Origin: Bacteroidota bacterium
GTDB lineage: Bacteria > Bacteroidota > Bacteroidia > Chitinophagales > Chitinophagaceae
Length of the DNA stretch: 7,766 nt
Direction of reading: 5' to 3'
Assembly: GCA_023433345.1 (NCBI GenBank)
Contig: JAEZDA010000120.1
Location: forward strand, 1 to 7,766
Part shown: positions 1 to 7,319 of the stretch, piece after piece
Numbering within the stretch: position 1 is the first letter of the stretch
Layout of the letters: the number at the start of each line of letters is the position of its first letter
Translations under genes and position numbers: made by a program
Notes under the pieces: generated by a model
Databases searched by the model: none
Told to the model about the DNA's origin: nothing
What the model saw: only the letters and a program-made list of their open reading frames with translations

Positions 1-3000
1 GATCAGAAGTAACGCGTGTTGCGCGCGAAGTGGGATCTGAAGGTCAGCTTGGTGGGCAGGCCGATGTGCCCGGCGTTGGCGGTACATGGAAAGACCTTAC
101 TGATTCTGTAAATAAAATGGCGAGTAACCTTACCTCCCAGGTGCGTAACATCGCCGAAGTAACAACAGCTGTGGCTAACGGTGACCTCTCACGCAAAATT
201 ACCGTGGATGTAAAAGGTGAAATTCTGGAATTGAAAAACACCATCAACACCATGTTGGATCAGTTGCGAGGCTTCGCTTCTGAAGTAACGCGTGTGGCTC
301 GCGAGGTGGGAACGGAAGGAAAACTTGGTGGTCAGGCGAATGTGCCCGGAGTTGCGGGAACATGGAAAGATCTTACTGATTCTGTGAACCAGATGGCGGG
401 CAACCTTACAGCACAGGTAAGGAATATTGCAGATGTGGCGATCGCTGTGGCAAACGGTGATATGAGTAAGAAGATAACGGTGGATGTACGCGGTGAAATC
501 CTCCAGTTGAAAGAAACACTGAACACGATGGTGGATCAGCTCCGCGCATTTGCTTCTGAGGTAACACGTGTGGCGAGAGAGGTGGGAACAGATGGAAAAC
601 TTGGCGGACAGGCCTTCGTACCGGGTGTTGCCGGCACATGGAAAGATCTTACCGACTCAGTGAATCAGATGACAGGTAACCTTACGGCACAGGTGCGGAA
701 TATCGCGGAAGTGACCAAGGCCGTGGCATCCGGTGACCTTTCAAAAACGGTGGCCATTGATGTAAAAGGCGAGATCCTCGATCTGAAAAATACCATCAAC
801 ACCATGGTGGAGCAGCTCAACTCCTTTGCCTACGAGGTAACGCGTGTGGCACGTGAAGTGGGAACAGACGGAAAGCTTGGCGGTCAGGCCGAGGTGAAGG
901 GCGTGGGCGGTACATGGAAAGATCTCACCGATAGCGTGAACATGATGGCCAGTAACCTTACCAGCCAGGTGCGCGGTATCGCAAAGGTTGTGACCGCTGT
1001 GGCCACAGGAAATCTAAAACAAAAACTAACCATCATTTCACGAGGCGAGGTGGCAGAACTTATTGAAACGATCAATGAGATGATAGACACACTCGCACTG
1101 TTTGCCGACCAGGTAACTACGGTGGCACGTGAGGTGGGTGTGGAAGGAAGATTGGGGGGGCAGGCAGTTGTGCCGGGCGCTTCAGGTATCTGGAAAAACC
1201 TTACCGAAAACGTAAATCAGCTCGCTCAAAATTTAACCACGCAGGTACGTTCTATTTCTGAAGTGGCTTCTGCCGTAACCAAAGGTGACCTTACACGAAA
1301 CATCGGTGTTGAAGCGAAAGGTGAAGTGGAATCATTGAAAGACACGATCAACCAGATGATCGCTAACCTGCGCGAAACAACGTTTGTAAATGAAGAGCAG
1401 GATTGGTTGAAATCAAATCTTGCAACATTTACGCAAATGTTACAGGGTCAAAGAGATCTTAACACACTTACAAAAAGAATTTTATCGGAACTCTCCAATG
1501 TGGTGAACGCGCATTACGGCGTCTTCTATCTTTTGAAACCATTGGAAGAAGGAGGAAAACTAAACCTGTTTGCTTCTTACGGGTTTAAATCAGAGAAAAA
1601 TATACCGCAGGAATTTGCCATCGGAGAAAGCCTCGTAGGCCAGGTTGCCTACGAAAAGGAAAAGATCATTCTGAGCAATATTCCCGGATCATACATTAAA
1701 GTTTCCAGCGGGCTTGGGAAAGCGAAACCATCAAACCTGGTAATTCTTCCCGTGCTTTTTGAAAACAAAGTGAAAGCGGTGATAGAGCTCGCTTCCATGG
1801 AGTCGTTCAGCGCAACGCACATCGACTTTCTCGACCAGGTAACGGAAAGTATCGGTATCGTACTAAATACCATTGAGTCGAATTCACGAACTGAAGAACT
1901 GCTTGAGCAATCGCAATCTATGGCGAGTGAATTGAAAATTCAGCAGGAAGAATTACGCCGTACGAATGATGAGTTGCAGGACAAAGCACTTCTTCTTGTT
2001 AAACAAAAGAACGAAGTGGAAGCGAAGAACAAAGAGGTGGAAGAAGCACGTCGTTCATTGGAGGAAAAAGCGGAACAGCTTCAGCTCACTTCAAAATACA
2101 AATCCGAGTTCCTTGCGAATATGTCGCACGAGTTGCGCACGCCATTGAACAGCCTTTTGATTCTTGCACAGCAACTGTATGAGAACGTGGAAGGCAACCT
2201 GAACGAAAAGCAGGTGCGATATGCGAAAACGATCCACTCCTGCGGTGATGACCTTATACAGTTGATCAACGATATCCTCGATCTTTCTAAAATTGAATCG
2301 GGCTTTATCTCTGCAAACATCTCCCCTGTTAGATTCCAGGAAGTTGCCATGTTTGTGGAAACTACTTTCAAACCGATCGCAGATGCGCGTCACCTGAGGT
2401 TCAAGATCGAAACCGACCCTGCCCTGCCTGATTCATTTGAAACAGATCTTCAAAGGCTTAACCAGGTATTGAAAAATCTCCTGAGTAACGCTTTCAAGTT
2501 CACCGAAAAAGGCGAGGTGAAGCTCAGGATGTATGTGGCCAACAAAAACTGGAAGCATGACACTCCCGCACTTTCCAATGCAGAGAAAGTTGTGGCCTTT
2601 GAGATAAGCGATACAGGTATCGGTATACCGGTGGAAAAGCAAAATATTATTTTCGAAGCCTTTCAACAGGCAGAAGGATCGACCAGCCGGAAGTATGGCG
2701 GCACAGGCCTTGGGCTTTCAATAAGCCGCGGACTCGCAGAACTACTTGGCGGAACGATCGAATTGGAAAGCGCGTCCGACGAGGGAAGCACATTCACCTT
2801 CTTTCTGCCACTTGAAGTTGTAGGGATGAATCTTGCGAAAACAGATTCGCAGCAGTATTCGCAGGTAAGCCTCGGTGCTGAAACAAGGGATATCGACAGC
2901 CTCCTGAATTCAATAGGAATAGCAAGTTCAAAAAGCGATACCAACCTTGACCTTGTAAGCGAAATTGTGAACGATACCGGAGATGATCGACAGCAGATTC

Positions 3001-4181
3001 AACCGGGCGACAAAATTCTGCTGATAGTGGAAGATGATCTTGTATTCGGAAAAATTCTTCTTGAGCGCGCTCACGATCGGGGTTTGAAAGCCATAGTGGC
3101 GGTAAGCTATATAGAGGTGTTCGACTTTTTAAGCCGCTTCACTCCTATCGCGATCACGCTCGATGTTAAGCTTCCTGATACCAGCGGATGGAAAGTATTA
3201 GAGTTGCTGAGGAATGATCTGAATTACCGGCACATTCCTATTCATCTTGTTTCCGGCGAGGAAAACAGGATGCTTGCATTAAAAAGAGGCGCAAGGAGTT
3301 TCCTGATGAAGCCTCTTAAAAATGAAGACATCAATCAATTGCTGGACGATATAGTTTCATTTCATGAGAAAAGCGTAAAACAGGTTCTTGTTGTGGAAGA
3401 TAACGAGATCGACTCGTCTCAAATAGCAAAAATGCTTAACGGAGACAAAATTGACGTTACCATTGCGAGCTCAGGATCTGAGGGGATAGAACATATGAAG
3501 GAGAATAATTTCGATTGTGTAATTCTTGATTATTCGCTCCCGGATATTTCAGGAGAAGAATTGATCAAAAGCATCGGAGCACATAAATCAAGGCATGCTT
3601 CAGTGATCGTTTATTCTGCGCGGGACTTTAACCAGAGTGAAGTGAAAATGCTGAACGGAAAGTCGAACGCGGTTTTATTGAAAGGTGTGAATTCGCTCGA
3701 GACCTTGTTGGAAGAAACGGTGGTTCAGTTACATGTAGACCATCGCCAGCTTGCTCCGGAGAAGCAGCGCATTATTGAGAACAACAGGATGAAGCAGGAT
3801 ATACTGTCTGGTAAAACAGTTCTTGTGGTAGATGATGATGTGAGGAACCTGTTTGCACTAACCACTGTTTTTGAACGTTATAATGTAAATGTGATCACTG
3901 CCGAAAGCGGCCAGGAGGCGATCAGGATTATAAATGAAGAAAATCCACGGATCGAAATGGTACTGATGGATATAATGATGCCCGAAATGGATGGTTATGA
4001 AACTACGCAAAGGATAAGAAGGGAGAACAAAAATTCCACACTTCCGATTATTGCGGTAACGGCAAAAGCCATGAAGGGAGACCGTGATAAATGTATAGAA
4101 GCGGGCGCTTCCGATTACATTACCAAGCCTGTGAAGGTTGACCAGTTGTTGTCTTTAATGAGGGTTTGGTTTTATAAGTAG
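1..4181 (+). CDS. Poly-HAMP/GAF hybrid histidine kinase with three receiver domains (5' end outside window)
   Basis: This is a signal-transducing kinase that would autophosphorylate on His and pass phosphate to its own receivers. The frame is open to the left edge and the repeat pattern begins before the GTG at 30, so that GTG is not the start. At least 1393 codons are visible. Domain order: five 92-residue HAMP repeats (6-1385); GAF (about 1437-1875); Gln/Glu/Lys-rich coiled coil (about 1875-2095); HisKA with H-box SHELRTP, phospho-His codon 2127-2129; HATPase with N-box (2460-2500), DTGIGIP (2610-2630) and GGTGLGL (2697-2717); a polar linker; REC1 (about 3009-3359, Asp codon 3162), REC2 (about 3378-3740, Asp 3528) and REC3 (about 3813-4170, Asp 3969). 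All three receivers keep the acidic pair, phospho-Asp, Ser/Thr and Lys, but in REC2 the Lys is followed by Gly instead of Pro. The visible part has no membrane segment; the unseen N-terminus could have one. The architecture resembles fungal group III (Nik1/Os-1) osmosensors. The ligand is unknown, and no Hpt or DNA-binding domain is present. Confidence 0.95.
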   Translation, partial: SEVTRVAREVGSEGQLGGQADVPGVGGTWKDLTDSVNKMASNLTSQVRNIAEVTTAVANGDLSRKITVDVKGEILELKNTINTMLDQLRGFASEVTRVAREVGTEGKLGGQANVPGVAGTWKDLTDSVNQMAGNLTAQVRNIADVAIAVANGDMSKKITVDVRGEILQLKETLNTMVDQLRAFASEVTRVAREVGTDGKLGGQAFVPGVAGTWKDLTDSVNQMTGNLTAQVRNIAEVTKAVASGDLSKTVAIDVKGEILDLKNTINTMVEQLNSFAYEVTRVAREVGTDGKLGGQAEVKGVGGTWKDLTDSVNMMASNLTSQVRGIAKVVTAVATGNLKQKLTIISRGEVAELIETINEMIDTLALFADQVTTVAREVGVEGRLGGQAVVPGASGIWKNLTENVNQLAQNLTTQVRSISEVASAVTKGDLTRNIGVEAKGEVESLKDTINQMIANLRETTFVNEEQDWLKSNLATFTQMLQGQRDLNTLTKRILSELSNVVNAHYGVFYLLKPLEEGGKLNLFASYGFKSEKNIPQEFAIGESLVGQVAYEKEKIILSNIPGSYIKVSSGLGKAKPSNLVILPVLFENKVKAVIELASMESFSATHIDFLDQVTESIGIVLNTIESNSRTEELLEQSQSMASELKIQQEELRRTNDELQDKALLLVKQKNEVEAKNKEVEEARRSLEEKAEQLQLTSKYKSEFLANMSHELRTPLNSLLILAQQLYENVEGNLNEKQVRYAKTIHSCGDDLIQLINDILDLSKIESGFISANISPVRFQEVAMFVETTFKPIADARHLRFKIETDPALPDSFETDLQRLNQVLKNLLSNAFKFTEKGEVKLRMYVANKNWKHDTPALSNAEKVVAFEISDTGIGIPVEKQNIIFEAFQQAEGSTSRKYGGTGLGLSISRGLAELLGGTIELESASDEGSTFTFFLPLEVVGMNLAKTDSQQYSQVSLGAETRDIDSLLNSIGIASSKSDTNLDLVSEIVNDTGDDRQQIQPGDKILLIVEDDLVFGKILLERAHDRGLKAIVAVSYIEVFDFLSRFTPIAITLDVKLPDTSGWKVLELLRNDLNYRHIPIHLVSGEENRMLALKRGARSFLMKPLKNEDINQLLDDIVSFHEKSVKQVLVVEDNEIDSSQIAKMLNGDKIDVTIASSGSEGIEHMKENNFDCVILDYSLPDISGEELIKSIGAHKSRHASVIVYSARDFNQSEVKMLNGKSNAVLLKGVNSLETLLEETVVQLHVDHRQLAPEKQRIIENNRMKQDILSGKTVLVVDDDVRNLFALTTVFERYNVNVITAESGQEAIRIINEENPRIEMVLMDIMMPEMDGYETTQRIRRENKNSTLPIIAVTAKAMKGDRDKCIEAGASDYITKPVKVDQLLSLMRVWFYK
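6..1385 (+). repeat. Five tandem 276-bp (92-residue) in-frame poly-HAMP repeats
   Basis: Units begin at 6, 282, 558, 834 and 1110. Each is exactly 276 bases, with no insertion or deletion between them. Each codes for a first half of the form EVTRVAREVG..G.LGGQA, then GTWKDLTDSVN.M..NLT.QVR, and a second half of the form I..V..AVA.GDL......V..KGE...LK.TIN.M. Units 1-3 are closest to one another: units 2 and 3 differ at about 20 of 92 residues by my manual alignment. Units 4 and 5 diverge mainly in the second half. Codons differ at many synonymous sites, so this is an old array under protein-level selection and not a recent duplication. The window begins inside the array, so the full number of units is unknown. 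In related proteins such arrays act as stacked signal-converting coiled coils. Confidence 0.95.
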
Positions 4182-4191
4182 TATCGTTCGG

Positions 4192-4218
4192 AAGGTGGGC
4201 AGGAATTTTGCACACCTT
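4192..4218 (+). other. Candidate intergenic stem-loop between the two kinase genes
   Basis: AAGGTG (4192-4197) pairs perfectly with CACCTT (4213-4218). After one G/A mismatch a further three pairs, GCA (4199-4201) with TGC (4209-4211), leave a 7-base loop. It lies 10 bases after the first kinase stop and about 40 bases before the second kinase start. No T-run follows (the next bases are GCCGGG), so it is not a classical intrinsic terminator. It could be an mRNA processing or stability element that tunes the second gene, or chance pairing. No ribosome binding site is obvious: AGGA at 4237-4240 is too far from the ATG at 4258. Confidence 0.25.
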
Positions 4219-4257
4219 GCCGGGATAAACATTGCGAGGATATTTAAATAATATAGA

Positions 4258-5517
4258 ATGCAAAAGATTTTGCTGGTTGATGATCGTGAGGATAATTTGT
4301 TATCTATTGAAACCATTCTTGCATCAGATTCATATCATTTCTATAAGGCAAGGTCAGGGAAGGAAGCGTTAAAGATCCTTTTAAAGGAAACCGATTTCGC
4401 CATGATATTAATGGATGTGAAGATGCCAAATCTCAATGGATTTGAAACGGCAACTTTAATTTATGCCCGCGAGAAACTAAGAAACATCCCGATCATATTC
4501 ATTACTGCAAACAATTATGGAGAAGACAATATTTTTAAGGGATATAAGGCCGGGGCGGTGGATTATATTTCGAAGCCCATAAACCCCGATCTGCTCCGGG
4601 CAAAAGTTGCCGTGTTTATAGACATCTATAAAAAGAATCACAAGCTGAGGCAGCATGAACAAAAACTTATGGCAACCAACCTCCACCTTGCCAGGGAGAT
4701 TGAAGAGAGGGCTAAGTCTGAAGAACAGGTAAAGGAACTAAACAGGCAATTGATGGAAAACGTCCGCCAATTGAGAGCATCGAATGAAGAGCTTGACAAT
4801 TTTGCCTACATCGCATCACATGATCTTCAGGAACCTTTGCGAAAGATCCGCACATTCAGTGACCTGTTGAATAATAAATTCCGTCATTCCCTTCCCCCGC
4901 AGGCTGTTGAATATTTGGATAAGATCAATAAGTCGTCTAAACGTATGCAGCTTTTGATCGATGACATACTATCCTTTTCGAGATTCTCCACTACAAGCGA
5001 CACTTTTGTAAAGACCGATCTCAACAAGGTTGTGCAGTCTGTTCTTTCCGACCTTGAAGTGAGCACACGTGAAAAGAACGCGACCATTGAAACGGGAAAA
5101 CTGCCAAAACTTTCCATTATACCGGTAATGATGCATCAGCTTTTTCAAAACCTGATATCGAATGCCATTAAATTTTCCAGGCCTGAGGTTGACCCTGTAG
5201 TAAAGATCAGTTGCGAAAAAGTAAAGGGAGTTGTTCTGCCGGGAATTGTTTCGGGGCGTGAGGAGAACAGCTTTTTTCAAATAAGCATTTCCGACAATGG
5301 AATAGGCTTTGAGAAAGAATATTCTGAAATGATCTTCGATATATTTAAACGCCTGCATTCAAATTCAAAATTTGAAGGGTCGGGAATTGGTCTCGCTATA
5401 TGCAGGAAGATCGCAACAAGGCATGGCGGATATATTTTCGCTGACAGTACTCCTGGCAAAGGCTCTGTTTTTTCCGTGGCAATTCCTGAAGATGGCTCAA
5501 TTGTTTCGTCTAACTAA
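4258..5517 (+). CDS. Response regulator receiver-histidine kinase (REC-HisKA-HATPase)
   Basis: A 419-residue cytosolic two-component protein with the receiver first and the kinase after it, and no other sensor domain. The receiver (about 1-122) has the acidic pair D8-D9, phospho-acceptor D53 in LMDVKMP, T83 and K106 followed by Pro, so it should be functional. A charged coiled coil spans about 123-180. HisKA has the H-box ASHDLQEPLRKI with phospho-acceptor H188; this H-box type is common in bacteriophytochrome-like and Bacteroidota kinases. HATPase shows an N-box (Q294 to N302), DNGIGF at 347-352 and GSGIGLA at 374-380. The ATG at 4258 places a typical receiver N-terminus (MQKILLVDD) right at the start, and the upstream leader is A/T-rich. 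It lies 76 bases after the poly-HAMP kinase and 12 bases before GH15, suggesting co-transcription at least with GH15. A natural inference is that its receiver takes phosphate from, or is controlled by, the upstream kinase. The downstream target is unknown. Confidence 0.93.
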   Translation: MQKILLVDDREDNLLSIETILASDSYHFYKARSGKEALKILLKETDFAMILMDVKMPNLNGFETATLIYAREKLRNIPIIFITANNYGEDNIFKGYKAGAVDYISKPINPDLLRAKVAVFIDIYKKNHKLRQHEQKLMATNLHLAREIEERAKSEEQVKELNRQLMENVRQLRASNEELDNFAYIASHDLQEPLRKIRTFSDLLNNKFRHSLPPQAVEYLDKINKSSKRMQLLIDDILSFSRFSTTSDTFVKTDLNKVVQSVLSDLEVSTREKNATIETGKLPKLSIIPVMMHQLFQNLISNAIKFSRPEVDPVVKISCEKVKGVVLPGIVSGREENSFFQISISDNGIGFEKEYSEMIFDIFKRLHSNSKFEGSGIGLAICRKIATRHGGYIFADSTPGKGSVFSVAIPEDGSIVSSN

Positions 5518-5529
5518 TCCCTCTTAAAT

Positions 5530-7314
5530 ATGGCTGTTCATAAATATAACATGGGTGTTGTCGGTAATTGTTCATACATGGCCTACATCGACCTGAATGC
5601 TGATGTACGATGGATGTGTATGCCGCGTTTCGACAGCAGTTTTCTTTTCGGCAGCCTGCTTGATGAAAAAAAAGGAGGACATTTCCGCATTCGCCCCGCG
5701 GGAGAAGGTTATACTTCCAAACAGTACTACATCAACAACACAAATATTCTTTGTACAGAATTTTCCGGGCCTGAAGGGTCCTTCCGCGTAGTTGATTGCG
5801 CGCCGAGAATGACCATACATGAAAGAAATTTCCGCCCTTACATGCTTATCAGGAAGATCGAACTTATTTCCGGTACCCCGATAGTAAAAACTTCCTGCAT
5901 GCCGGTTGATAGATACGGCGAATCGCAGCCTGAAGTTGCCACAGGTTCAAATCACATTAGCTTTCTTAACCTCAGTTCACTGGTAAGGCTCACCACTGAT
6001 ATTCCGATAAACTATGTATTGCAAAACCAGGGGTTTCTCCTTGACCAGCACCGCTACATGGTATTAACTTATGGAGAACCACTTGAAGCACCGCTTACAG
6101 ATACAGCAGATCGTTTCATTAAAAAAACGACAGAGTACTGGCAAAACTGGATCAAACATTGTCACCTGCCTGACATTTACCAGGAGCAGGTTATCCGTTC
6201 TGCACTTGTTTTGAAACTACATCAGTATGAAGACACTGGTGGCATAATTGCATCCGGCACAACGAGCCTTCCCGAACACGATACCGGAATGCGAAATTGG
6301 GACTATCGTTATTGCTGGTTCCGCGATGCATATTATACACTGAAAGCGATCAACCAACTCGGGCATTTTGAAGAACTTGAGAAGTATTTTGATTTCGTGC
6401 AGAATATTCTTGAAAACGCCGGAGAAAGTTTACAACCGCTTTATTCAATTACGGGTGAAGACAAACTCGTTGAAATTGAACTCGACCTCGAAGGTTATCT
6501 GGGAAATAAACCTGTTCGCGTCGGGAATAAAGCTTACGAGCAAATTCAGAATGATGTATATGGACAGGTATTGGTTAGTCTTCTTCCCTTGTATACAGAT
6601 AACAGGCTGACTTTTGCCCGGAAGGAAAGCTATCGCAGAATAATACCATGGCTGCTCGACCGCATTGAGCGAACGCTTAATATGGAAGATGCGGGGCTTT
6701 GGGAGTTCAGAGAAATTAAACAGTCACACGCTTATTCCGTGCTATTCCACTGGGCCGGGGCGATGTCTGCCAGAAAGATCGCAAAGAAATATAAGGATGA
6801 TGCTCTTTTTGAGAAAGCAGACCGCATAGCCGAAGATGCAAGAGTTTTACTCGAAAAATTTTACGATGCCAATCAGAAGATGTTCGTGCAGGCGATGGGC
6901 ACGCAGCATTTGGATGCAAGCACACTGATGCTGATTACCATGGGCTTTTTAGAACCCGGATCGCAGCGGGCTGCAGATCATATTAAGGCTTTGGAAGAGG
7001 GCCTGCTTACCTCGCAGGGATTGTTTTACCGTTATAAACACCAGGACGATTTTGGTATTCCGCAAACAACCTTCCTCGTTTGTGCATTCTGGTATGTTGA
7101 TGCACTAGCCTGCGTTGGCAGGATCGATGACGCACAAAAGGTTCTTGAAAACATTCTTCAGTTCAGCAATCACCTGGGGATATTCAGTGAAGATGTGGGT
7201 GAAGACGGTTCGCAATGGGGAAACTTCCCGCAAACTTACAGCCACGTGGGCTTAATAAACGCGGTGTTCAGAATTTCTAACAAGCTGGACAGGGCCGAAT
7301 TCCTGGAAGATTAA
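5530..7314 (+). CDS. Glycoside hydrolase family 15 protein (trehalase- or glucoamylase-like)
   Basis: A 594-residue protein predicted to hydrolyse alpha-glucosidic bonds with inversion, releasing glucose. There is no signal peptide or membrane segment, so it acts in the cytoplasm. The N-terminal beta-sandwich domain (about 1-200) opens with the family block GNCSYMAYID and PRFDSSFLFGSLLD. The (alpha/alpha)6 barrel follows (about 215-585) with RNWDYRYCWFRDA at 255-267, a PVRVGN block, WEFRE containing probable general acid E392, and FSEDVG containing probable general base E554 just before GNFPQTYSH. Catalytic assignments are by family analogy. The length is normal for bacterial members. The ATG at 5530 is preferred because it leaves the start-proximal HKYNMGVVGNC block intact; M8 is an in-frame alternative. 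No Shine-Dalgarno is visible in the 12-base gap after the kinase gene. GH15 includes glucoamylases, glucodextranases and trehalases. The converging trehalose-phosphate gene and the WExR form of the acid motif favour trehalase, but glucoamylase cannot be excluded. Confidence 0.92.
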   Translation: MAVHKYNMGVVGNCSYMAYIDLNADVRWMCMPRFDSSFLFGSLLDEKKGGHFRIRPAGEGYTSKQYYINNTNILCTEFSGPEGSFRVVDCAPRMTIHERNFRPYMLIRKIELISGTPIVKTSCMPVDRYGESQPEVATGSNHISFLNLSSLVRLTTDIPINYVLQNQGFLLDQHRYMVLTYGEPLEAPLTDTADRFIKKTTEYWQNWIKHCHLPDIYQEQVIRSALVLKLHQYEDTGGIIASGTTSLPEHDTGMRNWDYRYCWFRDAYYTLKAINQLGHFEELEKYFDFVQNILENAGESLQPLYSITGEDKLVEIELDLEGYLGNKPVRVGNKAYEQIQNDVYGQVLVSLLPLYTDNRLTFARKESYRRIIPWLLDRIERTLNMEDAGLWEFREIKQSHAYSVLFHWAGAMSARKIAKKYKDDALFEKADRIAEDARVLLEKFYDANQKMFVQAMGTQHLDASTLMLITMGFLEPGSQRAADHIKALEEGLLTSQGLFYRYKHQDDFGIPQTTFLVCAFWYVDALACVGRIDDAQKVLENILQFSNHLGIFSEDVGEDGSQWGNFPQTYSHVGLINAVFRISNKLDRAEFLED

Positions 7315-7319
7315 AACCC

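Noticed and set aside
30..32. GTG as the start codon of the first kinase
   Set aside because: Codons before it (from position 3) continue the HAMP consensus SEVTRVARE in frame, so the gene starts outside the window.
6..1385. Tandem repeats as a CRISPR array or mobile-element repeat
   Set aside because: The 276-bp units are contiguous, without spacers, and code in frame for HAMP modules with synonymous divergence.
2081..2393. Minus-strand open frames of 96 and 100 codons opposite the kinase core
   Set aside because: They lie opposite strongly conserved HisKA/HATPase coding sequence and their translations show no domain pattern; they are by-products of the real gene's codon use.
4203..4210. 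GAATTTTG as a Bacteroidota -7 promoter element for the second kinase
   Set aside because: One mismatch to TAnnTTTG and no clear TTG about 20 bases upstream; too weak to annotate as a promoter.
4969..5358. Minus-strand open frame of 129 codons opposite the second kinase
   Set aside because: It overlaps the conserved HATPase region, and its translation looks like a low-complexity reverse-strand shadow without a recognisable motif.
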